Of a stretch of DNA of 64,000 nt, positions 50,293 to 63,600 are shown one piece after another. A program made the position numbers and the translations under genes. The notes under the pieces were generated by a model that worked only from the letters and a program-made list of their open reading frames with translations, had not been told where the DNA came from and did no database searches. This DNA is from Trichoplusia ni (lineage: Eukaryota; Arthropoda; Insecta; Lepidoptera; Noctuidae), in the NCBI RefSeq assembly GCF_003590095.1, contig NC_039478.1, positions 15,500,001 to 15,564,000 on the forward strand, in the 5' to 3' direction. The first letter of the stretch is position 1, and the number at the start of each line of letters is the position of its first letter.

Positions 50293-51549
50293 TTTGTCTA
50301 GCTTTAGCAGAAATACATTATCATTAAAAATCAATTGCCTAGCTTTCAGGGTTCATGAAATAGGAGTCTGGTGACAGACGGACAGACGTGCAGACAGTGG
50401 AGATTTTATAGTCTTAGGGTCCCATTTTAGGTGTGGCTCATATAATTACAATTTACAAGGTTATTGTCTTTGTCCTGGTTATAAAAATAATTGAATAGGA
50501 GATGCCTTCTATCTTATGTGCTATAACACATATCTGATAGAGGTAAAGTAGAGGGAAGTAAATAATATTTTTCAGAGAAAACGGGTAGTGGCAGGTAAAA
50601 ATGTCCCCGGACCGGCGATCGCTTTTTGATTATACCGTCAGTTCCGGGGTATCGACATTCGATTAAAGATTATCTACCCTTATTTTTATTCCGGGTTCAA
50701 TATTTTTATCTTTTTTGAACGAATGGTATCTGGAACTCAATGGATTGAATATATTTATTTGAAAAGATAGTTACGACTATAAGCATAAGGGTGCTTTTAT
50801 CTTAAGGCAAGACAAAACATATTAATTATGTATGAAAATGGTATTTTGACACTTCAATTACTATTTATTATTTCTAAAATTGTTCTGAAACAAATTAGAT
50901 CCAACTAACACAAAAGCCATTTAATTATAACGAAACAATTACATCAATTCGAATTTCAAAACCGCGAATGAAGCTCTATTCCAACGCCTTTAACGTTTCT
51001 GTTCTAATTTCAAATCATTTTTGACGTAGTCTTCGTTGAGTAGATACAATAATAATTTCGGTTGGTAGATAGATACAATAATTATAATTTATATTAGGTT
51101 GGTAGATAGCGGCTCCGGATTTAATCAGTCGGGATTTGGTACTCTAATTGAAAGGACTTTGTCCCGCGGCAGGTCTGCGATCCAGAATTACATTTTAGAA
51201 AAATATTTTACAGTTGGAAATTTTGTATTCCTTGTGAATTTTGTTTTTTAATTTTTTCATTGATAAAATAAAACATAATTTTATATAGTCCAGTATTTAT
51301 ATGGTGCTGATTACCACGGAGAATATTTTGAAAGAAGAAACAAAAATCTTTACCACAAACAAAACTTTCTCGTCCTCTTATGTAGTATTAAGTTGAGCAA
51401 AATATGCAGTTTATGCTCACTAGCTTGGAATATTCAGACATAGCTAGTTCAAAGGTGGCTACATAACAGCCATTACAAAACATTTTCAAAGCGTAAATTT
51501 GTCGATATTCGCAAAATACACAAAACAAATTCCGATCGGTTACACGCCC

Positions 51550-51589
51550 CAAACGCTTACCGTCAAAATATTTGTATGGTAAGCGTTTG
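51550..51589. repeat. 12-bp perfect inverted repeat
   Basis: CAAACGCTTACC (51550-51561) and GGTAAGCGTTTG (51578-51589) separated by 16 bp. Too short to assign to a transposon by itself; could be a small hairpin or chance. Confidence 0.6.
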
Positions 51590-52379
51590 CAAACTAGAAA
51601 AACATTTAATAGTTCAGTTGGGAAATACAGTGGCGGGAAAGCGAAATGAAATAGCGAAACAAGGAAAACTCTATGACAAGGTAATACAGGGACTGAACAA
51701 AACGGTTACAATAAAACACGTTGTTTGGTTATAAAACGAAACGACACGGGAGAACGCCCCGGGCACGGTTCGTTTTAAAATGTTTTAAAATTGTAGAAAA
51801 TTTAAAATTCTTTCCCTGATTGTACATTATTTTATAACGGAACTATTTATGGTTTGTTTCGCGACATGCGTATTTACATCTGTTTATGTTCTTAATTTAA
51901 AATGTGGAATGTTTTTTAAATAGTTGGTTTCCTTAACTTTAAAATGGAACGTAGTCTTTTGTTATAGTTTTAATTTTATAGATCGGTTGTAGACATAGGT
52001 ATTTTTTAAAGTCTTTTTTCAATCCAACATTAAAGTTTTAAATATTCTAAATCTCAATATTGTAAGACCACCTATCAAATGCTAAATTATCCGATATTAG
52101 AAACTAAGTCTTTTAGCCCCTTCAAAACCGGCCATATTAACAAAACCTTTTTTGATGACAAAAATTCTTTATTTTATGACAACATACATCCTAACATAAT
52201 ACACTGGCCTTCAAAACATGAATCAGAATATTTTTTCTATTAGAACCAAAAAACAATCCTTTATCCCTAACACATAAAAACCACATTAAAAACAAAACGT
52301 AATAACTACCGAAGAAGTCTATCCGTAGGGTAACTGAGCCGCTAATCAGTGCACCCAAGATTAAAGTTTCTCAGTTTTA

Positions 52380-52460
52380 CTCAGTTCTGCCGTTTTGAGC
52401 AACGGCATCCTTCGTCGCCTGCCGTAATCCGATTTGCGGCGACGTCGTCCGGATTAGTAT
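52380..52460. promoter_or_regulatory. CpG-rich block with inverted K50 homeodomain sites
   Basis: TAATCC (52425-52430) and GGATTA (52451-52456) face each other across a 20-bp CpG-dense core containing GCGGCGACGTCG. TAATCC is the classic site for Otx/Bicoid-type (K50) homeodomain proteins. The alternative is a decayed retroelement tail, which is often CpG-rich. Confidence 0.25.
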
Positions 52461-55400
52461 TATTTCACGAGATAAAATACTGAATTACCTGTGTTCATTT
52501 TGTAAGTTTTAATTGGTATACCGTTATTTGTACTTCACAAATTACATCATTAGCTGTAACTGAAAGTTTATTAACAGCCAAAGTTGATGTTGAATATCTG
52601 GGCTTCTGCTATTTACAATGGCCGATGAATGAATGGCAGTTTGATTATATTTAAAACTATTCCTATCAAAAACGTTCGTATTTTTTTGCAGATTCCAAAG
52701 TTTATAAAAGGATTTCCGTTACTTTGAAATAACATTATAATATTATTACATCTTTGCCTTAAAGATAACTCGGTATAACTTCTCGAAACAACATCTGCAA
52801 AATGAGAATGTATAAAATAATAAGTTCCTTATAACGTGTCATGTACACAAAGAAGTCCATTTCGAAGAAGAAAATAATAGTATTAGTTATACTTGTAGTT
52901 ATATTTGCTTGGAGTAAAGATCCCGGTGGGGTTTGTGCGACGGGACTGAGAGAGGCTAAGTGAGACACATTCTATCTGGCAACCGCAGGCGATTCAAAGT
53001 TAATTGAAACGCCGAATCCACGGAATCAACGGCATGGCGCCGATTGAGCTGAATTCTTTCGTTAAAGCTAAATTTGTTGGAGATAATTAAAGCTTTTCTA
53101 TTAATTTGGATTAGATTTTAGTTTTGGGTTTTGTTGTTAGATTTTTGTTTTGTGTAGGTTATTTAATTTAATTGAAAATCGGTACAATCTTCTTTAAGCA
53201 AAACCATGGAAAGAAGAATTTATTGTCAGTATTTCCAAAATATATTTAACTACAATTACATTGGTACTATTGCCATTACAACAGTACAATGTAATCGAAA
53301 AAAAATGAATTAATCGCTATTTTGCAAAATCCAACTGATAGCGATCTCACTTCTTTCAATTCAAATTTATTTATATTTTAAGCTTAGGTGGTACACTTGG
53401 TGGAAAATTACATTTTAGTTGCACTATGTTTCACCGTTGAAGGTCTACAAATATGACAATATTAATCAAATTAATACACACAGCCTTATAACTCTACTCC
53501 AACTCAAACGATGAAAAGTTACATCAAAATCCTAAACATAAAATCAATTCTAATCCAAACAGAACCTAGGTTCCCTAACAGTCCATCCACATTTAATCAC
53601 CCATAAAACCCTCAGTGATCCACAGTCACACGAGTCAAAAGTTTTTAGCTGATGCTCCCTCACATTACGTTAATGAAAACCTTCCCACTCAAATACTTTT
53701 CGCAATTAAAGTAAACGGTTGTTGGATTGTATTGTGTTTGCTCTTGGGAAATCAACCGCAAGCCTTGTAATACCTAATCCCGCATAAGCGCGGCGCGACT
53801 CATAAATTGACATCTCCATACGACATGACGACGTCAGACCCTTTTAAATGCAGAAGTGAGTCAATTGGAATGAGGCGACTGATTAAAATATTTACGAAAA
53901 TGGAATTCGTTTTGTAGTTTTTCAATCCATTGCGTTCTATTTTCTTTTGTTTCTTTCTAAAGTAAATTGCATTGCATATTCTTTATTTGATTTTTTTATT
54001 GTAAAAAAACAAGACCACAGTATTTTTATTATGCTCTACAATTTTATCACTTAGATATACAATACTTGTTATCTGTTTATCTTCCACAAACTAAAAAATA
54101 TACCAAGTAACAATTTCAACTTTGTGTACTCATACTAATATTGGAACAACAAACTAATGTTTATCAATAAACCGAGCCAACTTAGATCCCAGTCTATTGG
54201 ACTTGATAATTCAGTTGCAACAACAGCAAATTCTGTTAACTTGGCAACTTCATGTTGTTGTTATAACGAACCGCTCGGTTTATTAACCGTGCCCCCACCC
54301 CCATGTATCGGGAGTATTGAGAGGGATTATAAGACAGGAACAAACGTAGTTCAAGAAAGTAAGGCTTCTTATCCACATTTAGCTAGTCAGAGTTAGGCAA
54401 TGACGTTGCGAGGTGACGTTAAACAAAAGACGATTTCGGACTTGGACTAATTTGAAAATGGATACTAGCACCGTAATCAAAAGAATAATATATTTCTGAA
54501 TAATTGAAAATTGTAATACTTAATACCTTTCTAACGAGATTTAGCGATTTTTAAATCGGAATTTGAATTCAAAATTTTGTTGAACGTCATTTTTTTTGTC
54601 TATGTCCGACTAGTCATTGTCATTTCAAACACCACGGACATTCGTGTTTCACTCATAGTAAAATATTAATTATCTTTCAGCGCATGTATTTAAATATTCA
54701 GAATCAAACACATAAATCACATTTCTCTGCTGTAATACACTCGTTACAGGACAATGCGTCATAAATTAGCGCGACAGCATTTTTATTTGGCAACAATTTA
54801 AAAATTTCGATTCCCGATTTCGAAGTTAACAGACTTTTTGAGCTGTTTATTCTGGCATATTTATTAGGTAATGCTTGCTATCTGTTTTTACTCCACAAAC
54901 TAAAAAAATAAACCAAGTTCGTCTAAGTGATGAGTCAGTACTATTTAATATTCTGTTGATGAAATGGGCTAAAGTGTGGACTCCTATAATAGTTAATGAG
55001 CAAGGATCAGTATTTTGCAATTGTAACTAGTTTATCCACTTGAAGTTATTTTTCATTGTTAATAGTAATAAATTATATTCGAAGTTTACCTACCTGTTTT
55101 AGTTACCTGTTTTAGTTACTTGTTTTAGTGTTAAAACAATTCTTAAAAGCGTGATAGTTTTAGCAGAAACAAGAGCAGGAAATCTCATATTCAAAGAATA
55201 ACCATTAGAAACATTCTACAGATTAAATAATTTTACAGCTATGATCTTAACGAATAACTGAACAACGATTCTTAGAAAGAATTGTAATGAATATTAAAAA
55301 TTAAAATCACTTTGAATGCTTCAATTCTTAAAACTTCTTTTAGTGCTAACAGCAATAATGGAAGTGAGTTACGTAAAGGGGTAATTAAACAGTGGAAGTA

Positions 55401-55689
55401 TTTTGTTTTAAAAAGGATAAAAAATGATGCGTTCAGCTATCTCACTATCGTTTATTAAGTTAATTATTTTCAATAACGTCATTTTGTAAAAAACGTTTTT
55501 AAATTCAGACAGGTCACACGTTCGATAAAGCATAAAAAAAAATATCCGGGCTCAGTGCACATAGAATAAGGATAAAGAAAACGAGTAGGAGATAAATGTA
55601 TCATCTTAAAAGCCGTTGATACAACGGAATATTTATTTTTAGGACTTTCTTATTAAGGTGACAAATGAGTTTATTTATTTATTCATCAT

Positions 55690-55770
55690 CTGTCAAAATT
55701 TTCACTGCCAAACTATCACGGTACACGAGGTACAGCTTGGTGGCGGACGGACTGACAGAGATAACTCAAG
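55690..55770 (+). repeat. Dispersed-repeat fragment
   Basis: AAATTTTCACTGCCAAACTA, then CACGAGGTACAGCTTGGTGG and CGGACGGACTGACAGAG; same family and orientation as 590-800 and 44285-44385. It is followed 60 bp later by a Helitron. Confidence 0.45.
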
Positions 55771-55833
55771 GTGGCTCAGGTGGCTTCAAAATAAAGAAAA
55801 AAATCATCATGTCCTTAAACACAGAATCTATTA

Positions 55834-56084
55834 TCTATACTAATATATAGAGCTGAAGAATTTGTTTGTTTGAACGCGCTAATCTCAGGAACTACTGGTC
55901 CAAATTGAAAAATTCTTTTTGTGTTGAATAGACCATTCATCGCGGAAGGCTTTAGGCTATAAACCATCAACGCTGCGACAAATAGGAGCGAAGTTACAAT
56001 GGAAAATGTGAAAAAAAACAGGGCAGGTATAAAGCATAACTTATATATTCTACCCACGGGGACGAAGTCGCGGGCAACAGCTAG
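55834..56084 (+). mobile_element. Short Helitron, family A copy 3
   Basis: A|TCTATACTAATATATAGAGC at the left and GGGCAACAGCTAG|T at the right, about 251 bp. Nearly the same as the copy at 60419-60669. Confidence 0.8.
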
Positions 56085-58857
56085 TATGATAATAAATTAT
56101 TAATAATAAGTTATTAAGTTATGCAATTAGCATCTCTTCAGCAAAAATCCTTAACCGAACAAAGAAAAAAAACAAAAAAATAAATACATAAAATCTTATC
56201 CTTCTGATCTCACCGCATACAGAAAGAATAATATTGGAGTGCACTCGGATCTCAATAGACGGTAGCAGGAAATACTTTACATTAGTTCCGAGTGACTACA
56301 CCCTTGTAACCTATGACCTTTATGACTTAAAGCTGAAACGTTTCAGAGAAATGTACTTTAACCTCTCAAGACTTGTAATGGGATACACTTGTGTGTCCAT
56401 CCATTTCTTGTATGAGAAGTCCGTCAATTGATTTTCATTATAAGAGTATCTACTTGATAATTGCGTAGGAAGTCCGATATGAGGGAAACTGGAGACTTTT
56501 TAACTGGGTAAAGGTAGATTGTTGTAATAGTGAAAGAGATACATTTGTATACTGGAAGACGGTCTGTGTGTGTGTCTGTGAGTGTTATTATAAAAGAGCA
56601 GCAAAAAAATAGTCTTAATTAGTCGTTGATAAGGCTTAGAAGCCTTATCAAAATGTAGAATAAGTTTACAACAAAAAAAATACAAAAATTACGAAGATAA
56701 AATGCATCATACATGGTAATCGTATGGGAATGGGGGATTTTATCACTTATCTGTAAAAAATGTACAAACAAGTGACGTCACTAGAGATTTCAACTTTCTT
56801 TGTTATCTTAGTTTTGTGTTTATGTCATAAATAAAATAAAAGCATTTTTTTTTTCAGAAATATACCTCACCGAGCTTATGTGTTATACGACATTTTCTAA
56901 TAATGTGTTAACACATAATTAGATGTTCAGCTAGACAAAGATCTCATTCCCCAAAATCTATTTAAAAGACGATTAACTTTAGAGAGGAAATGACTTATTC
57001 TAAATCTACTCTAAATAACGGGCCGTAAAAAGTGTATAATATATTTCTGTAATAACAAGGTACATTACGAGGGTAAAAGAAATGAATATCCGTCAAAACG
57101 TAGTAGCCGTTTCGCCACAAGCATTTTTTGCAACAAAGTGAAGTGTTTAACAAAGAAATAACATAAAGATGAACCAGAATGTAAGCCATTTCACCCCACT
57201 TCTTACGCTATACTAACAAATGCTACAAAAATCATCTGACTTTACGTTACATTGTAAAAATAATACAAATATTTTCGTAGTAGCAAGCGAGGGAATGAAA
57301 GTTATTGCCTGTATTTATGTGTCAGGCGATTTTGTGGTCCGTTCATCCTAACATAAACGTTCACTGCAATCCGGCTTAAGTTCACCTCAACTATCCGAGT
57401 ATTTGAAAAGATTTTGCTTGATTTTAAGTCACTGTGCAGCTGGAAATGTGGAAGCGAAAATTACTTTAGTGATTTATTTTAGGAACATTTGTTTCTTTAA
57501 ACCTTTTTAAGTGATTAAGTGATTGTTTTTACTTTATTTTATCATTAAATAGGTATCTACAGTGATTGGTTTAAGTCTTAAACCGTATAAAATGGAATGT
57601 TTGGCGGATACTATTATGATGGTCGGGGTATTCAAACTTTCAATACCTTGTCAGTTTTTCTCTCAATACGTACCCATTTTTAGGATGCGGTATTTACCAA
57701 TTTACCTGAATCCGGCAAAACTATAACTAAAAGAAAATCTAGTTTCGTAAAATACTCCAAAAAGAAACTAGGTAGGTAGATATATGCATTGCGGTAACAT
57801 GGGCCTGTGGAGGTTTCCATTTCCCAAATCTAGATCTCTAAAACTCTATCCCAAGGCGTAGATCCCACGTGTAAATTGTTGTAATTCACTGAACAGTGCA
57901 GGAAAGCAATTGCGCCACTGTCCCGAACTTAATTAGTAATTAGGTGGGGATAGTACGTTGTAAGCGAAAGAAAAATACTTTATTCCCTCTTTGGTAATTG
58001 AAAATGTTCAAGTTTTCCCCGTAGGTGTTGCTTTTACAATTTCCTTCTACGAAATAAAGTGCTCACCAATGTGGTAGCAAGTTTCTAAAGCCGATTTATT
58101 CCTCTTTTTTTTGGAACATTACTGATGATTAAATACTTATTTTGAAAGATGTTTTGTACGATTTTTCATCGGGGCCTAACACATTGCATTAGGAATATGC
58201 TAAGCGCCGATACCATAACACGGATGACGTAGTACGGCGGATAGTTTTCGTCAGCAAGAGTCTGACGCTATCCGCTTTTTTCCCCGAAGAAGTGGGTCTC
58301 CATGAGGATTTTTCCGGGAAAACAAGGAAAAGACATGTATTTGAATAAAAGTCCCCGTCCAGTCAAATTATTACAAAGCGATTGGCTCAGTAACTGATTG
58401 ACATTGAGATTTTTAACTTTCTCTACTCCTGTTGTCAGGTCTTGCATCAACCGTAATATAAGAAGATTAATTATAATTGTGGCTGGTGAAGAGAAAATCT
58501 TATAGATTTTCACAAAGGTCGACGTTCCTTGAATGTATGCGTAGATAACAGTTACCCTTACCTAACTTAGATGTACTTGCATAATTGAGGTTATCTGTTA
58601 AAGTTGCAGCGGTTGTTAGCTTACTCCTTGTTACTTAACCAGAGCTAAAGGCAAAAGCTTTTACTGGCGGCGAAGGTAATTTGTGTTAGAACAAAGTGCG
58701 ATAAGAGATGTTTTAACAGGAGTAAAGGTTATTCGAGGGTATCGGACAATCACCCTTTTTTGCAAGATTTGATTGAAGACACGGACAAGAAATTGCAGTA
58801 TGGTCATGTGAATCATGACAATGTGAGAATTGCTTAACTTCGATTTTTATTTTCATT
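56085..58857. other. Intergenic, no gene recognised
   Basis: 2.8 kb of AT-rich DNA. Contains a short GT microsatellite near 56562-56582 and a hairpin at about 58239-58277 (GCGGATAG...CGTCAGCAAGAGTCTGACGCTATCCGC in parts), whose GTCAGCAAGAGTCTGAC core is a phrase I associate with lepidopteran LINE tails. Confidence 0.5.
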
Positions 58858-58872
58858 ATTTGTTGTTTTAAC

Positions 58873-59125
58873 AAATAATGAAAGGAAGGCACGTTAAATT
58901 GTGGGTCCCGGCTGTTATTCCTACATCTTTGTCAGTCGTTACAGGTAGTCAGAAGCTTGAAAAAAGTTTGACAACCAGTCTAACCAAGGGGTATCGTGTT
59001 GCCCAGGTAACTGGGTTGAGGAGGTCAGATAGGTAGTCGCTCCTTGTAAAACACTGGTACTTAGCTGAAACCGGTTAGGCTGGTAGCCGACCCCAACATA
59101 GTTGGGAAAAGGCTAGGCCGATGAT
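58873..59125 (+). mobile_element. 5S-headed SINE, 5'-truncated, with target-site duplication
   Basis: Matches the body of the 35528-35883 copy from GGAAGGCACGTTAAATTGTG to GGCTAGGCCGATGAT with few differences, but lacks the 5S-derived head. It is bounded by the 15-bp direct repeat ATTTGTTGTTTTAAC at 58858-58872 and 59126-59140, the mark of target-primed insertion. Confidence 0.85.
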
Positions 59126-60100
59126 ATTTGTTGTTTTAACGGCCGAAATACATATTCCGTGAAATGTTCAACTGTTTTATTTTGGCCTTTCATGACTTAC
59201 ACATTGGTGATAGGCGGATGGGCAAAGCGGGACCTTAGTGATAGGATTCCGTTTTAAAACAATTCAAGTATACTCTATGTAATACGAATTCAAAAATAAA
59301 TTGAATTATGTCCGTATTATACTTGTGAAATATTAAATATTTTTCTACCTCCTACGTTTGCAGTGAAGACAATTTACACTGTAAGTCACCCACCAACAAG
59401 TTGGCAAAGCGGTTTAATTTCACTGACCGTTCAAACTTTCATAAGAGGATTTCGTAACAAAACCGAGACAGGTCTTCAGTGGCGTGTGGCAAAAATACAA
59501 CCAAAACGTTCCCACCACGTTTTTTGTCGTTACAATTGTATTTCATAGTTAAACGAAGTAAATTCTGTCGACTGATGTCCGGAGTAACTTTGTTCCGTTC
59601 CAATTTTGTTTTTGAAGCGGCTTTGCGGGCGCCGAGTTTTGAGGAATTTAAAACACGGTTCTTTGTGACCACAACAAGCTGTTTATTCTGCATCTCTGTG
59701 GGATAAAGAGATAGTTTCATATTTCCTGTGAGTTTTGTGGTGTGTTCGCTTTTGTGTTATCATACCGGCTTTTATGATTTTCAGTTTCACAAATATTTCG
59801 TGTCAAGCGGCGGCTTGGTTCGGTTGAGCTTCGCGTTTGGTGAAAATATTGTTTGTAGACACTGAAATGTAATAGTGAAATTGTTTTTAACATGTAGTTC
59901 GTGTTCTATTTACTGGGATTGCTCATTGTTTTGTAGAAGTGTTAGTATAATTCGAGAACAGAATTAAAAAAAAATGACAAAACAAAAAAAATAATTAGTA
60001 AAGGTAATTTTGTAGTACCGTTATTTTCCGTGGATATTTGTGTACATGAACAAGAACATATACCTTATAATCTTATATCGAACTTCACAACACTAAATAG

Positions 60101-60345
60101 ATTAGATTAGATTAGAATATTCTTTATTGTACACCATGGAATTGCAGCAGTTAGGGTACAATGGCGGTCTTATCGCTTAAACCCATAATTATCTTCCAGA
60201 CAACCTTTGGATGGACAGGAAAATTATCAGTACCTATATACAGAGGTAGATGGTGCACTATTTTTTTAAACATATAAACGTATACATAACACAGAAATAA
60301 ACTGAATACATACAATAATAAGATGAACACTGTTTGAGACGGTTA
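60101..60345 (-). repeat. LINE 3'-end-like repeat with a short tandem tail
   Basis: On the plus strand it opens with the tandem TAGATTAGATTAGATTAG, then TTCTTTATTGTACACCATGG, CAATGGCGGTCTTATCGCTT and CTTCCAGACAACCTTTGGAT. I recognise this as the 3' end of an abundant moth non-LTR element, inserted in minus orientation so its tandem tail is on the left. Confidence 0.5.
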
Positions 60346-60418
60346 CTTTTAAAAAAGTTTATATAGTTACTCGGTTGTGATAAAGAGTAATTAGGTACTT
60401 CTTATAAAGATGTTCAAA

Positions 60419-60669
60419 TCTATACTAATATATAAAGCTGAAGAGTTTGTTTGTTTGTTTGAACGCGCTAATCTCAGGAACTAATGGTCCAAATTGAAAA
60501 ATTCTTTTTGTGTTGAATAGACCTTTCATCGAGAGGCTTTAGGCTATAAACCATCACGCTGCAACTAATAGGAGCGAAGATACAATGGAAAATGTTAAAA
60601 GAACAGGGCAGGTATAAATCATAACTTATATCTTCTACCCACGGGGACGAAGTCGCGGGCAACAGCTAG
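60419..60669 (+). mobile_element. Short Helitron, family A copy 4
   Basis: A|TCTATACTAATATATAAAGC at the left and GGGCAACAGCTAG|T at the right. Very close to copies 1 and 3, with a small deletion in the GCGGAAGGC region. The minus-strand frame at 60474-60662 lies inside it and is spurious. Confidence 0.8.
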
Positions 60670-63600
60670 TAAATAGATAAAAGGCGTCTTCTGCCCGCAA
60701 ACAACATCATCAAGTTTTATTCCCTTTGAAGTCACTTAATACCTCCTTTCTTTAATTAAAAAGAAGTGCATTAAAAACAGTGTCAGAGCAAAAATGTTTT
60801 ATGACACGGCACTACATCTAGAATTTTAAATACCACCCACCTTTGAGCAAGGAAACATTTTATCTTGGATTACTTTCGCGGAAATTAAAAACAGAACCTT
60901 TATCTTTTCAAAAAATTGCTCTTGCTAATATAAATTTTATATAACATTCCACTTCTCTTTAACTAAACATTTTATATTTTAGTTTCATAATGTTAATCTA
61001 TTTTAAAACATTTCGAGTCTTTTTTTTAATTGGGCGCATTAAATGCATGCTAAGGCCATCATACATCTACGACATCACTGACCAATGCGCAACCATCAAA
61101 AGAAACACGGACCAGCTTAAATTTTTTTATACATGGGAAAAGTTCTTCCTCAATTTTTTATCTATTAACTAAACAGTAGGTGTAGTTATTAATATTTTAA
61201 AAAGACTCCCGCATTAAGGAATTTAATTCTTTTGTCGGATTTACAAACATTCAAAGCACGAGCAAAATGGCAAGTACAGTCACAGTAATCATTGTTATGC
61301 GGTATAAAACATCACTATATTTTATCAAGATTCGGCACACGATGTGTAAGTGCCTTAGTATTCGCTTTTAGAAGAGTAGAGTAAAAAAGACCTCCTCGAT
61401 TCTTACCTCAGAGCCACTGCAACATTAATGACACCAAGATAGGATTCCTCACAGCCTCTACTTTAATAAGAAAACTTTCTGTTCGATTGACGAAGTTTGT
61501 CAACGAGGAAAAATACTTGGTATATAAACACCTGGAGTGTTCCCGTCGCTATTGCTTTCTCCGAATGATTGGTAAGCGGTATTCTTTTGGTACATTCATG
61601 AAGACCAATAATTGAATTAATGCTTTTGTGGGCATTTCTAACCATTGCATATGATAAGTAAATACAGTAGATATGATTATTTTTAATGAAAAGTTACTAA
61701 TTACTTCCACATCAACTTCTGCTTTATCAAATTATTCTTAGGACTAAAGCGAAAATACCTTACATTTTTCAGATTTCCGCATGCTTTTATGCCTACCCGT
61801 AAAGTTCCTATACCGTTGCGAATGCGGGCATCGAATATATTTAATTTCTTACACTTTTCAGAGAAAAAAATAGTTTTATCAATTGAAAAAATTCACATTT
61901 GCATTTAGAATATCAGTAATGATTCCCTGATCAATAATTTTCTCCTTTACATACCTAGATATTAAGTCTGTAACTTATATGTCTAACGTTACTTTAAATT
62001 GCTTTATTATGCATAGTCATACCCCGTCTTATGAGGAGCAGGAAGACTACTTGAAGCTATGAACTGCATAACACGCGCAAACTTAGCGCTTTGTAAGATA
62101 ATGCTAAGCGGATTTTAAAGAACTTGCTTCTTTGTGTAATAGTGCACTTTTTCAGGGGTTCTAGTGGTGCAAGAAAGATTACGCTGAAGTTCGACTAGCG
62201 AGAACTCTATGCGGTGAAATACGATGTGAACTCTTTTTATAATCTTTTTTATAAGGTTTTTTAGCACTGGTTTTGAGTACTTTACCGGGCTATACAAATG
62301 TTCATAGATAGGTATAGACGATTTCTAAAGTAATTTTTATACGTTAAAAATGCCTGAAAAGGCCGTCTATAAATAAAAACTACTTGCTTGATTCTAAATG
62401 CTGTGATGTAAGTTATTGATTGTTTATTTGTTTACGTACATCATAATATTTTAGAAATATTATGTTTTCCATCCTTCTATTTACCTTTTTGGTCTAAACG
62501 AACGTTCTGATCGAGTTCAGTTTCGACGTATTTGTCAAAATTGAATATTTTAACATGCGGCTGAATAGCAAAATTCCAAATATTTTCCTATACAACATGA
62601 ATTGTTTTATACGAATATGACTTCAATATAATATCACCCTCCCTAGTTCTAAATTCCGCGCTCTATATTAAACAAGAAAACGGCTTTATCATATCCAAAG
62701 CTAAAACCTAATCTATCGATAAAATATGTGTCGGCTGCAGGCTCTCGAACTCCGCAACCCCTTAGAATTTCACAGCTAAAATTCGCCTTACCTGGCTGCG
62801 TTTGAGTTGAAACCAATTAGCCTGCCAATCGCAGGCACCTCGTGTTGCTAACTGCACCTCTTCAAATCAAGGAGATTCAATAGCTCAGCCGTCAATGGTA
62901 TCTGGGATTGCTGGTGGATTGTATTTTCAAGCTGCTCAGGGATAGAGCTGGATGTGTTTTTATTTCAGGTGTTTTTGGTAGAGGTGTTGCAGTCTTGTGA
63001 TATGATTTTGTGCTTTTTGTTGCTTTGAAACGGTTAAAACGGACTCTATTTCTAGGTATTTGCTGTCAGTCTGTCAATAGGCTGTATCTCGTGAACCGTG
63101 TTAGACAGTTGACATTGTCACGGATTTACTTTGCGGCAATAACAAAAAAAAATAAAAATAAAATAAAATCGCATTCGAACGATTGATCTGGTCATAAACT
63201 TCAAAGCAAATTTTTCAAGGACTTTTAATACTAAATTCTCATAATATAACAGAATTTTGTTACAAGTCTTTGTTATCTATATATTTAGTATGTGACTATT
63301 CAGCGACGATCGTTGTCTCACCTTATGTAGGTAATTATAAATTTTCTATAAATTGTGTTATATTCGAACATTAAACTGTAAACAAATTAACCTTGCCTAC
63401 TTTTTCTCAAAATAATTAATAGCAGGCGCATATACTAACTGTTTTGCTCTTCAATCTATTTGTACCTACTTAAGGACCAAATATTCCCTGAAACTAAGGA
63501 CGAGTGTTTACTTATATAAATAAAAATACAGATTTCTATATTGTCGTGAAAACATTTATTTGTTTAACTTATCAGTATACAGTCGTTCGTTATATAATAC

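Larger units (their letters stand above)
50293..55833. other. Intergenic, no gene recognised
   Basis: 5.5 kb. It holds a dispersed-repeat fragment directly beside the Helitron (50345-50430, GTCTGGTGACAGACGGACAG), a 12-bp hairpin (51550-51589), a CpG-rich block with inverted TAATCC sites (52380-52460) and another dispersed-repeat fragment (55690-55770). The open frames at 52759-52968 and 54157-54396 have no recognisable content. Confidence 0.5.

Noticed and set aside
50021..50374. 117-residue plus-strand frame
   Set aside because: Lies mostly in a reversed Helitron, copies of which occur three more times in the window with different frames open.
54157..54396. 79-residue frame with LTVPPPPCIG
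   Set aside because: No splice context, domain or codon bias; low-complexity proline run only.
56640..56720. Hairpin AAGGCTTAGAAGCCTT near 56632 as a terminator
   Set aside because: A short palindrome without a neighbouring gene; rho-independent terminators do not apply to this genome.
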